NCBI GenBank assembly: GCA_019509685.1
Contig: JAEKLU010000093.1
Coordinates: forward strand, 1 to 6,160
Origin: Mesorhizobium sp.
GTDB lineage: Bacteria > Pseudomonadota > Alphaproteobacteria > Rhizobiales > Rhizobiaceae
Direction of reading: 5' to 3'
DNA: 6,160 nucleotides
Every line of letters starts with the position of its first letter. The first letter of the stretch is position 1. The notes below the pieces were generated by a model. The model worked only from the letters and a program-made list of their open reading frames with translations, was not told the origin of the DNA and searched no databases. Of this stretch, positions 1 through 6,159 are shown one piece after another. The translations under genes and the position numbers were made by a program.

Positions 1-26
1 CTCACACTTTTCCTGGAATTGCTCTA
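1..26. repeat. Partial dispersed rhizobial intergenic repeat (one arm of a hairpin element)
   Basis: The first 26 bases, lying just downstream of the minus-strand hydrolase stop, contain TTTTCCTGGAATTGCTCTAG. From memory this resembles one half of a hairpin-forming intergenic element found in many copies in Mesorhizobium and relatives, in which a GGAATTGC arm pairs with a GCAATTCC arm. Only the GGAATTGC arm (15-22) is in the window; the partner would lie to the left. If complete, the hairpin could act as a 3'-end or terminator-like structure for the hydrolase transcript. The sequence is seen directly. The assignment to a repeat family is recollection and was not searched. Confidence 0.45.
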
Positions 27-31
27 GCCGG

Positions 32-1198
32 TCACTCGCCGCCGGTGGCGATGGTCAGCACCCTGAACGGCGTGGTGATGACCACTTCGGCGACCGATCC
101 GACGGCCTTGCCGAGACCTTCGCCGACATTGTCCAACCCGGCCCCTTGAGGTTCGTCCGACCGTAAGGCTGCCGGCGTGCGCAACCGGTCGCCCAGCAAT
201 TGCACCAGGATCGGATTGTCGGCGAACTTGGCGTGGTTCAGGCCATCGTCGCCGCCTTTGGCTTTGGTCAGATCGACCACGACGACGCCATAGCTGGCAA
301 GATCGGCGGCGTTGCCGTAGTCCCCAACGCGGGGCTTGTCGCCGGATATGAAGCTCGACAATTTTAGCGCCCGGTCGTCGCCGGAAAGCAGGATAGCGAA
401 GGGCTTGTCGGGCTTGCCGTAGCGGATCATCTGTTTCTTGAAGACGTCGACGTCGATGTCGGGCGAAGCCAGGACGACATAGCCGAGCTTGCCGCCGAGA
501 TCGCGGTCGCCGGTGATGGCGAGCTGGCGCAAAGCCTCCATCGTCAGCCAGGTGCCCATCGAATGGGCGATGATGTCGATGCTCTTGACCTTCGTCTTGG
601 CCAGCATCCTGAGCGTCGCTTCGAGGTCGTCGCGCGCGGCGGTCGAGCTGTCCTTGTCGTAGATATAGCCGGTGGTCTTGGCGCTCGACGCCCATGAGAA
701 CAGCACCGGCGTTCCCGGATATTTGGTGTCGTGCGCGAGCTGGGTGAGCCTGAAGACGCCGTCGTCGAAGCCGTTGTTGAAGCCGTGCACGAAGACCAAA
801 GCGCGGTCGCCGCTTATGGCTATGTTGTTGCCGACCGCCTTGGCGAACTGCTGCGCGTCGGCATAGTGGACGACATCGGTGGCGGTGAATTGCTTGGCCG
901 GATTGGAGTCGGCCGAACCCTTGGCGCGCTCGATCGCGCCGACCTGATGGATTTTTGGAACCGTTACGTCGACCTGGGCATAGGAGGTGGTCAGCGATCG
1001 GTCGCCATCGAACACCTGCCGCGGATCCTTGGTCGCCTGCTGGCGGGTGGTGGCGACGAAGATCTCGTGCGTGGCCGCGATGTCGGAGGCGGGCACCGTC
1101 ACCGTCTTGCGGTTGAGCAGATCATGCGTGGGGCCGGCGCAGCCTGTCAGGGCGAGCGCGAAGGCAAGGCCAAGGACAATCTTGCAACGTACGGTCAC
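32..1198 (-). CDS. Alpha/beta hydrolase lipoprotein, DUF900/COG4782-like (downstream copy of a tandem pair)
   Basis: Predicted 388-residue envelope lipoprotein with a serine-hydrolase fold and unknown substrate. Translation probably starts at GTG 1198. The open frame runs on to 1291, but the added residues do not look like protein sequence, whereas a start at 1198 places a short basic N-terminus and hydrophobic stretch directly before the lipobox LTGC (Cys20). A GGGGGA run sits about 6 bases upstream. The hydrolase core shows LVFVHGFNNGF (about 135-144, oxyanion region), the nucleophile elbow AHSMGT with Ser213, an acidic candidate in GDDRAL (Asp274/275), and a late histidine in NHAKFADNP (His322). 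This order fits a Ser-Asp-His triad. Beyond residue 340 it carries a roughly 48-residue tail ending in a hydrophobic, possibly amphipathic segment; the upstream paralog lacks a comparable tail. Only 118 bp separate it from that paralog, so cotranscription is likely. The family is confident; a specific activity (esterase, lipase or other) cannot be assigned. Confidence 0.9.
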   Translation of the reverse strand: MTVRCKIVLGLAFALALTGCAGPTHDLLNRKTVTVPASDIAATHEIFVATTRQQATKDPRQVFDGDRSLTTSYAQVDVTVPKIHQVGAIERAKGSADSNPAKQFTATDVVHYADAQQFAKAVGNNIAISGDRALVFVHGFNNGFDDGVFRLTQLAHDTKYPGTPVLFSWASSAKTTGYIYDKDSSTAARDDLEATLRMLAKTKVKSIDIIAHSMGTWLTMEALRQLAITGDRDLGGKLGYVVLASPDIDVDVFKKQMIRYGKPDKPFAILLSGDDRALKLSSFISGDKPRVGDYGNAADLASYGVVVVDLTKAKGGDDGLNHAKFADNPILVQLLGDRLRTPAALRSDEPQGAGLDNVGEGLGKAVGSVAEVVITTPFRVLTIATGGE

Positions 1199-1238
1199 CC
1201 GGGGTCCCCCAAGGGCGGCAAATCCTCTGTCCCTATTC

Positions 1239-1267
1239 CGATAAGGCCAGAGGGCGGCCGGGTCCAG
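1239..1267 (-). promoter_or_regulatory. Weak candidate sigma-70-type promoter for the downstream hydrolase
   Basis: On the minus strand the gap between the two hydrolases contains CTGGAC (1262-1267), a 17-base spacer, then TTATCG (1239-1244). This is a partial match to the rhizobial housekeeping pattern CTTGAC-N17-CTATAT. It lies about 40 bases before the GTG at 1198. Both boxes are imperfect and a chance match is quite possible. If real, the downstream copy could be transcribed separately from the upstream one. Confidence 0.22.
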
Positions 1268-1283
1268 TTCAAAGTCAATACAA

Positions 1284-1301
1284 GGCGGCAACCATACCGC
1301 C
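1284..1301 (-). terminator. Short hairpin just after the upstream hydrolase stop, weak terminator candidate
   Basis: On the minus strand, 16 bases past the TAA of the upstream hydrolase, GGCGG and CCGCC arms pair (1297-1301 with 1284-1288). An added T-G wobble closes a 6-base loop. The following bases, TTGTATT, are T-rich but not a clean run. The stem is short, so termination would be partial at best, and it may only modulate read-through into the second hydrolase. Confidence 0.25.
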
Positions 1302-1316
1302 GTCCGCGTGGCAGTG

Positions 1317-2396
1317 TTACTGGCCGCCGGCGAGCTGGCGGATGCGGTCCGTCACCTCGCGATCGCTGGCGAAGCCGTCGTCCTCGCGCAGCCGCTGCCC
1401 GATCATCTGCACCATCATGGGATTGTCGGCGAACTTGGTGTGGTTGAAGCTGTCGGTGCCCTTGACCTTGGAGAGGTCGACCACCGTCACGCCATAGGAG
1501 GCGAGATCGGCGGCGTCCCTGTAGTCGCCAACGCGCGGCCGCGAGCCGGCGATCAGACCGGACAGCCGCAGCGCGCGGTCGTCGTCGGATAGCAGCAGGA
1601 TGAAAGGCTTGTCGGGCTTGCCGTAGCGGCGCATCTGGCTCTTGAAGACGTCGACGTCGATGTCGGGCGAGGCCAGCACGACATCGCCGAGCTTGCCGCT
1701 GAGGTCGCGGTCGCCGGTGATGGCGAGCTGGCGCAGCGTCTCCATCGTCACCCAGGTGCCCATCGAATGGGCGACGATGTCGATGCGCCGGGCGCCGGTC
1801 TGGGCCAGCATGCGCAACGTCACCTCGAGCTGGTCGCGGGCGGCGGCGGCACTTTCCTTGTCATAGACATAGTCGGTGGTCTTGGCGCCGGAGGCCCAGG
1901 AGAACAGCACCGGCGTGCCCGGATAGCCGGAATCATGGACGATCTGCGTCAGCCGGTAGACGGCATCGTCAAAGCCGGTGTTGTAGCCATGGACGAAAAC
2001 CATGACGCGGCCGCCACGGGCCTCGATGTCGGCGTTGAGCGCGCTGGCGAATTTCGGCTGCGTGTCGTAGCCGACCATTTCGGAGGCCATGAAATACTTG
2101 GTCGGGTCGTTCGACTTGCCGCGCGAGCGCCGCTCGATCTGGCCGGTCTGGTGGATCGGCGGCACCGTGACGCTGACGCGGGCATAATTGAGCGTCGCCG
2201 AACGCTCCCCGTCGAACACCTTGTTCGGATCGTCCGAGGCCTTGCGCGTGGTGGTGATGAAAATCGCGTGGTTGCCGGCGATCTCGGTCGCCTGCGTCGG
2301 CACGACGACGCTGCCCAGGATTTCCTGTGTCTGGTGGCCCGCGCAGCCCACCATCAGCAGGGCAAGGGCAATGATGCAAATTGTCTTCAAACGCAC
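1317..2396 (-). CDS. Alpha/beta hydrolase lipoprotein, DUF900/COG4782-like (upstream copy of a tandem pair)
   Basis: Predicted 359-residue lipoprotein, paralogous to the next gene leftward. The likely start is GTG 2396: it gives the N-terminus VRLKT, a hydrophobic stretch and the lipobox MVGC with Cys18, a compact lipoprotein signal. The frame is open to 2519, but the extra residues look like translated intergenic DNA. The ribosome site is weak (GGAG about 12 bases upstream), so the start is less certain than the frame. Core motifs match the paralog: VFVHGYNTGFDD (about 133-144), nucleophile elbow AHSMGT with Ser211, acidic DDDRAL (271-275), and NHTKFADNP with His319. The C-terminus after residue 338 is short, without the extended tail of the other copy. 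It is first in the leftward transcription unit and is read divergently from the glycosyltransferase-like gene. The substrate is unknown; an envelope lipid or ester is only a guess from the fold and location. Confidence 0.9.
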   Translation of the reverse strand: MRLKTICIIALALLMVGCAGHQTQEILGSVVVPTQATEIAGNHAIFITTTRKASDDPNKVFDGERSATLNYARVSVTVPPIHQTGQIERRSRGKSNDPTKYFMASEMVGYDTQPKFASALNADIEARGGRVMVFVHGYNTGFDDAVYRLTQIVHDSGYPGTPVLFSWASGAKTTDYVYDKESAAAARDQLEVTLRMLAQTGARRIDIVAHSMGTWVTMETLRQLAITGDRDLSGKLGDVVLASPDIDVDVFKSQMRRYGKPDKPFILLLSDDDRALRLSGLIAGSRPRVGDYRDAADLASYGVTVVDLSKVKGTDSFNHTKFADNPMMVQMIGQRLREDDGFASDREVTDRIRQLAGGQ

Positions 2397-2609
2397 GTCG
2401 AAATTCCACTCCGGCCGCAAAGGGCCATCCCACGCGAACCCTCCCGGACAGGCCAAGTGCGGCCAAAGTAAGTCGTGTCCAGCGGAAATCCGGTGGGCGC
2501 TGACCTGCGGCCGCGCCACTGTGGCGCGAAAGCCGCCAAATTTGTCCAGCGGTTCGCGCAGCCGGCATCGGTGGCCGCTGACATCGATTCATGCAATAGG
2601 CTCCGGCTG
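2397..2609. promoter_or_regulatory. Divergent intergenic region between hydrolase and glycosyltransferase genes
   Basis: This 213-bp region separates two divergent start codons and must hold the promoters of both transcription units. I looked for -35/-10 pairs on both strands and found none I would defend. The clearest element is a perfect 17-bp palindrome at 2512-2528, listed separately. No small gene with a credible ribosome site was seen here. Confidence 0.6.
2512..2528. promoter_or_regulatory. Perfect 17-bp palindrome, possible operator
   Basis: CGCGCCAC and GTGGCGCG form a perfect inverted repeat around a single central T. A one-base centre makes an RNA hairpin of the whole stem unfavourable, and no T-run follows on either strand, so a terminator is unlikely. 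The symmetry and placement between divergent promoters fit a dimeric regulator's operator. No cognate regulator is encoded in the window. In GC-rich DNA a chance palindrome of this length is uncommon but possible. Confidence 0.35.
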
Positions 2610-3431
2610 ATGTTCTGGTTCAAACGTCGAAAGCCCACTGAAGGCGTCGAGCTCGATCTATCCGACAAGGACAGAGGATCGCTGCTCGGCATCACATGTG
2701 TGGGCAAACGGGATGGCGGCGGCGCGCAGGTCCATGCCGTCATGTCGGCGTTGCTGTTTTCGCGCGCAAACGGAATTCCTTATTTCCATTCGCCATTCGA
2801 GAGGGTCAGCCATAGCGGCAATCCGAAAGCCTTCGCGGCACAGTGGGAACGCGCCTTCAATCTTGGGCTTGGCGCGCCAAGGGTGCCCAAGGGCGTGCCG
2901 GTCATTTCCAGTGAGGACTTCAACCAGGGTTACCGCGGCGCACCCTCGATCGTCGCCGCGCAGAATTTCCATGGCTTTGCCGAGCGAAATCTCGGATTTT
3001 ATCCGGCACTTGCCGACGAGCTTCGCAACCGCGTGGTCCTGCCGCCGCGGACATTCGAAACGCCGACCATTGCCGTTCACATCCGGCGTGGCGATGTGAT
3101 CGGCAATGCCAAATACACGCATCGGCTGACCGACAACGCGATGGTGCTGGCCAATATCAAGCACGTGCTTGGCGAGCATCCGCACCATCGCGTCCTGATC
3201 CTGTCCGAGGGGGCGCCGGCGGATTTCGGGCGGCTGGCGGAATTCTGCGACTTCGAGCTGAACTCGGATGTCTTTTCGACGGTCTCGGCGATGATCCAGG
3301 CGGACTGCCTGATCATGGCCAAGAGTTCGCTGAGCTACGTTGCCGGCTTGTTGTCGAGGGGGGCCGTGTATTACGAACCGTTCTGGCACGGCCCTTTGCC
3401 GTCCTGGCACAGGCTGCCGAATTCGGAATAA
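2610..3431 (+). CDS. Glycosyltransferase-like protein with HIRRGD motif (fucosyltransferase-type fold, tentative)
   Basis: A 273-residue protein, apparently cytosolic, with no signal peptide or membrane helix. ATG 2610 is chosen because a weak AGG lies 9 bases upstream and the open frame before it (back to 2475) reads like intergenic DNA. Three features recall the GDP-fucose-dependent glycosyltransferase superfamily (GT11, NodZ-like and O-fucosyltransferases): a glycine-rich N-terminal loop GKRDGGGAQ (about 32-40) resembling the family's first nucleotide-binding loop; AVHIRRGD (155-162), the hallmark basic motif that contacts the sugar nucleotide; and KSSLSYVAGLLS (238-249) near the C-terminus, where these enzymes carry a conserved Ser-rich motif. 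It ends in YYEPFWHGPLP, an aromatic tail. The donor and acceptor are unknown, and no other polysaccharide genes are adjacent. Its stop is 44 bp before ilvA, so read-through transcription is plausible. The gene is confident; the catalytic assignment is an inference from short motifs. Confidence 0.75.
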   Translation: MFWFKRRKPTEGVELDLSDKDRGSLLGITCVGKRDGGGAQVHAVMSALLFSRANGIPYFHSPFERVSHSGNPKAFAAQWERAFNLGLGAPRVPKGVPVISSEDFNQGYRGAPSIVAAQNFHGFAERNLGFYPALADELRNRVVLPPRTFETPTIAVHIRRGDVIGNAKYTHRLTDNAMVLANIKHVLGEHPHHRVLILSEGAPADFGRLAEFCDFELNSDVFSTVSAMIQADCLIMAKSSLSYVAGLLSRGAVYYEPFWHGPLPSWHRLPNSE

Positions 3432-3475
3432 ATTTCGTCTGGCGGTCGCAGGCGAAAGAATGCGAGGTTTTGCAA

Positions 3476-4732
3476 GTGAACAGTTTCTCCGCCCGTGTTG
3501 CCGCTGCCGCGGAGGCAGTCCGCGAGATTTTTCCGGAAACGCCGCTGCAGGAGAACGACTATCTGTCGAAGAAGACCGGCGCCCGGGTGCTGCTGAAGCG
3601 TGAGGACCTGACGCCGGTGCGCTCCTACAAGATCCGGGGCGCCTTCAATTTCTTCCGCAAGGCGCTTGCCGCCGGCAACAATGCGGAGCTGTTCGTCTGC
3701 GCGTCGGCCGGCAACCATGCGCAGGGCTTTGCCTTTGTCTGCCGCCATTTCGGCAAAAAGGGCGTGGTCTTCATGCCGGTGACGACGCCGCAGCAGAAGA
3801 TCGACAAGACGCGGCTGTTCGGCGGCGATTTCGTCGAGATCAAGCTGGTCGGCGATTTCTTCGACGATTGCTACCGTGCCGCCTTCGAATTCACCGAAAG
3901 CACCGGCGCGCATATGGTGCCGCCCTTCGACCACAAGGACATCATCGACGGCCAGGCGACGGTGGCCTATGAGATCGCCGCCCAAATGCCCGGTGGGCGC
4001 ATGCCCGACATCGTCATGCTGCCGGTCGGCGGCGGCGGCCTCGCCGCCGGCGTCACCCATTTTTTCGCCGATCAGCACCGCGACACGCGCTTCTTCTTCT
4101 GCGAACCGGCGGGCGCGCCAAGCCTGCGTGAGAGCCTTGCCAGCGGCAAGCGGGTCAAGCTCGCCAAGGTCGACAATTTCGTCGATGGCGCCGCGGTGGC
4201 CGAGATCGGCCGCGAGCCGCTGCGTCATCTCAAGGAGTTCGCCGCCGATGCCGTGCGGCTTGTCCCTGAGAACCGGCTTTGCGCCACGATGATCGAGATG
4301 CTCAATATCGAAGGCGTGGTGCTGGAGCCCGCCGGCGCGCTGGCGATCGATGCGCTCAAGGATTTTTCACGCAAGGAGATCAGGGGCAAGACCATCGTCG
4401 CGGTCGTTTCGGGCGGGAATTTCGACTTCGAGCGCCTGCCGGATGTGAAGGAGCGGGCGCTCCGCTTCGAGGGCTTGAAGAAGTACTTCATCATCCGTTT
4501 CCCGCAGCGGCCGGGCGCGTTGCGCGATTTCCTGGAAATGCTGGGGCCGGACGACGACATCGCCCGCTTCGAATATCTGAAAAAATCGGCGCGCAATTTC
4601 GGCTCGGTGCTGATCGGCATCGAGACCAAGGACCGGCGCAATTTCGATCTGCTGAAGGCCAATTTCGAAGCCGAGGGCGTGCAATATCAGGACATCACCG
4701 ACAACGAGACGTTGGCGGGGTTCATCATATGA
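3476..4732 (+). CDS. ilvA: Threonine dehydratase (threonine ammonia-lyase), biosynthetic, with ACT-like domain
   Basis: A 418-residue PLP enzyme that deaminates L-threonine to 2-oxobutanoate, the first committed step to isoleucine, in the cytosol. The start is GTG 3476, with GAGG eight bases upstream; a TTG at 3470 is in frame but only two bases from that site. The fold-type II catalytic domain fills about residues 1-320: SYKIRGAFN with PLP lysine Lys52, SAGNHAQG (77-84), the glycine loop PVGGGGLAAG (183-192) that holds the cofactor phosphate, and VVSGGNFDF (310-318). A single ACT-like regulatory domain follows (about 333-418, starting KYFIIRFPQRPGAL). The length and one-domain regulatory end match the roughly 410-420-residue IlvA class rather than the E. 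coli type with two such domains, or the short catabolic enzyme. Isoleucine feedback is expected from the family, not shown here. No leader peptide or attenuator is visible upstream. Its stop overlaps the next gene. Confidence 0.95.
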   Translation: MNSFSARVAAAAEAVREIFPETPLQENDYLSKKTGARVLLKREDLTPVRSYKIRGAFNFFRKALAAGNNAELFVCASAGNHAQGFAFVCRHFGKKGVVFMPVTTPQQKIDKTRLFGGDFVEIKLVGDFFDDCYRAAFEFTESTGAHMVPPFDHKDIIDGQATVAYEIAAQMPGGRMPDIVMLPVGGGGLAAGVTHFFADQHRDTRFFFCEPAGAPSLRESLASGKRVKLAKVDNFVDGAAVAEIGREPLRHLKEFAADAVRLVPENRLCATMIEMLNIEGVVLEPAGALAIDALKDFSRKEIRGKTIVAVVSGGNFDFERLPDVKERALRFEGLKKYFIIRFPQRPGALRDFLEMLGPDDDIARFEYLKKSARNFGSVLIGIETKDRRNFDLLKANFEAEGVQYQDITDNETLAGFII

Positions 4733-5289
4733 GCGCAAAAGGCACTGTTTTCGTGGCGCTGTTTTCCGGCATCAATGTCGGCGGCAACCGCATCGTCAAA
4801 ATGGCGGAGCTGAAGTCGTTCTTCGAAAGCCTCGGCTTCGGCGATGTCGCGACCTATGTGCAGAGCGGCAATGTCGTCTTCCGGGCGAAGAAGGGCGATG
4901 CGGCGGCGCTGACCAAGCAACTGGAAGCGGCCTTCGAAAAGAAATGGGGTTTTAATTCGCGCATCATGGTGCGCGATCTCTCCTGGTTCGAACGGCTGGT
5001 GAGCGAAAATCCCTATCCGGAAGCGGCCGCCGACCACACCAAGCTGCATGCCTATGCGCTGGAGCGTGAGCCGACCGCCGACGAGGTGGCGCGGCTGGCC
5101 GAGAAATGCACCGGCCCCGAGCGCTTCGAGGTCAAGGGAGACGTGCTCTATCTCAGCGCGCCGGACGGGCTCGGCAAATCCGTGTTTGCCAATCTCATCC
5201 CACGCACATTGAAGGTGCCGGGCACGGCGCGCAATTGGCGCAGCGTCCTGGCTTTGCTCGAAATGGCCGGCCAGGCCGGCGCGAAATAA
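4729..5289 (+). CDS. DUF1697 family protein
   Basis: A 186-residue soluble protein of the DUF1697 family, whose function is unknown. The N-terminus shows the family signature ALFSGINVGGNRIVKMAELK (10-29), followed by YVQSGNVVF (43-51); the C-terminus ends with the typical TARNWRSVLALLEM (166-179). The length is normal for the family. The start ATG overlaps the ilvA stop as ATGA (4729-4732), with GGGG about 8 bases upstream inside ilvA, so translation is probably coupled to ilvA and the two share an mRNA. The coupling suggests matched expression with threonine dehydratase but does not prove a shared pathway. The stop is 3 bp from the stop of the converging DUF2218 gene, leaving no room for separate terminators. 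Confidence 0.9.
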   Translation: MSAKGTVFVALFSGINVGGNRIVKMAELKSFFESLGFGDVATYVQSGNVVFRAKKGDAAALTKQLEAAFEKKWGFNSRIMVRDLSWFERLVSENPYPEAAADHTKLHAYALEREPTADEVARLAEKCTGPERFEVKGDVLYLSAPDGLGKSVFANLIPRTLKVPGTARNWRSVLALLEMAGQAGAK

Positions 5290-5292
5290 GGG

Positions 5293-5583
5293 TTACGCCG
5301 CAGCAGGCTTCCACTCGAAGGTCAGTTCCTCGCGGAAGGCAAAGCGTTTGATGTGATCGGCAACGACGCTTTCCAGGCGCTCCAGCGATCCGCCTTCATC
5401 GGTCGATACCGTGATGTGCAGCGCAACTGCATCGGCATCCATGACGGTGCGGCCGAGCGACAGATCGATGCTGCCGTGGCTCGGGTCGAACTCGACGGGA
5501 AATTTGTGTGCCCAGTGTTTGCATAGCTGCTGCAGGTAGCGGCTGGCGTGTTCGGTGGCGACATCGGCATGGCTGGACGGCAT
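5293..5583 (-). CDS. DUF2218 family protein
   Basis: A 96-residue soluble protein of the DUF2218 family, function unknown. Recognisable features are ASRYLQQLCKHWAHKFPVEF (13-32), the central GSIDLSLG (37-44), the ADAVALHITVS strand (50-60), and LERLESVVADHIKRFAFRE (67-85) before a closing TFEWKP. ATG 5583 is chosen because AGGAG lies 9 bases upstream; the frame continues to a TTG at 5661, but those residues lack family similarity and fall in the gloA terminator region. Members of this family often sit near metal or siderophore uptake genes in other genomes (general knowledge), but nothing here supports that role. It lies downstream of gloA on the same strand, with a probable terminator between, so it may have its own promoter or depend on read-through. 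It converges on the DUF1697 gene. Confidence 0.85.
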   Translation of the reverse strand: MPSSHADVATEHASRYLQQLCKHWAHKFPVEFDPSHGSIDLSLGRTVMDADAVALHITVSTDEGGSLERLESVVADHIKRFAFREELTFEWKPAAA

Positions 5584-5659
5584 GAAGGCTTTCTCCTGAA
5601 AGCTTGGAGCGCTGGCGGTCGGCTGGGCGCGATATTCGGCTAGATAGGTGGCCTTGCGC

Positions 5660-5696
5660 AAAACGGCAAAGGCGGCCGGCTTTTGCCCCGACCGCC
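5660..5696 (-). terminator. Probable intrinsic terminator of gloA
   Basis: Reading the minus strand past the gloA stop, GGCGGTCGG (5688-5696) pairs with CCGGCCGCC (5671-5679) through nine base pairs, one a G-T wobble, around an 8-base loop. TTT, GCC, then GTTTT follow. The stem is strong; the T-tract is interrupted (AAA at 5668-5670 and AAAA at 5660-5663 on the plus strand). It starts 22 bases after the stop codon, a normal distance. No reverse-strand gene would use it. Confidence 0.5.
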
Positions 5697-5718
5697 TCGC
5701 TTCAACATGGCGTGATCG

Positions 5719-6159
5719 CTACCAGGTGCCGGTGTTGGGCATCGAGGCCCAGGGCTCGGCCTTGGGCTTGGGCGGTCCCTTCTGCAGCAGCTCGAAAGAG
5801 ATGCCGTCCGGCGACTTGACGAAGGCCATGTTGCCGTCGCGCGGCGGACGGTTGATGACGACGCCATTGTCCATCAAATGCTGGCAGGTCGCGTAGATGT
5901 CGTCGACCTCATAGGCGAGGTGGCCGAAATTGCGGCCGCCCTTATACTCTTCCGGATCCCAATTGTAGGTCAATTCGATCAGCGGCGCCTTGTCGTCGAT
6001 GCCGCTCTGTTCGTCTTCCGAGGCAGCGAGGAAGATCAGCGTGAAGCGGCCTTGCTCGTTTTCGTAGCGCCGCACTTCCTTCAGGCCGAGCTTGTTGCAG
6101 TAGAAATCGAGCGATTGATCGACGTTTGCGACGCGGACCATTGTGTGCAGATAGCGCAT
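5719..6159 (-). CDS. gloA: Lactoylglutathione lyase (glyoxalase I)
   Basis: A 146-residue metalloenzyme that isomerises the hemithioacetal of methylglyoxal and glutathione to S-lactoylglutathione, which glyoxalase II then hydrolyses; cytosolic detoxification of a glycolytic by-product. Two betaalphabetabetabeta (VOC) modules are present. All four expected metal ligands can be placed: His5 in RYLHTM, Glu62 in PLIELTYNW, His80 in NFGHLAYEV, and Glu123 in GISFELLQ. The short, E. coli-like length suggests the nickel/cobalt-preferring class (family knowledge). The ELTYNW and SPDGISFELL segments are typical of GloA rather than of other VOC enzymes. The C-terminus extends about ten residues beyond the E. 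coli protein, ending PNTGTW. The ATG is one base from the right edge, so the ribosome site and promoter are not visible. Confidence 0.95.
   Translation of the reverse strand: MRYLHTMVRVANVDQSLDFYCNKLGLKEVRRYENEQGRFTLIFLAASEDEQSGIDDKAPLIELTYNWDPEEYKGGRNFGHLAYEVDDIYATCQHLMDNGVVINRPPRDGNMAFVKSPDGISFELLQKGPPKPKAEPWASMPNTGTW

Noticed and set aside
731..2471. Plus-strand open frames of 234-238 residues across the hydrolase pair
   Set aside because: These are antisense shadows of the two paralogs; similar shadows in both copies follow from the duplication itself.
2475..2609. 45-residue N-terminal extension of the glycosyltransferase-like protein from GTG 2475
   Set aside because: It would cover the palindrome and most of the divergent promoter region, reads like non-coding sequence, and the ATG at 2610 begins the credible protein.
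2658..3410. Minus-strand open frame (250 residues) opposite the glycosyltransferase-like gene
   Set aside because: Low-complexity, Arg-rich composition with no recognisable domain; the plus strand has the motif-bearing protein.
3434..3456. Inverted repeat TTCGTCT/AGGCGAA before ilvA as a possible attenuator
   Set aside because: The stem is short with a wobble, has no T-run, and there is no leader peptide rich in isoleucine or threonine codons; it may be coincidental.
3371..4228. Long minus-strand open frame (285 residues) opposite ilvA
   Set aside because: It lies entirely antisense to a gene with clear catalytic motifs, its residues are biased in the way GC-rich antisense frames are, and it resembles no known family.
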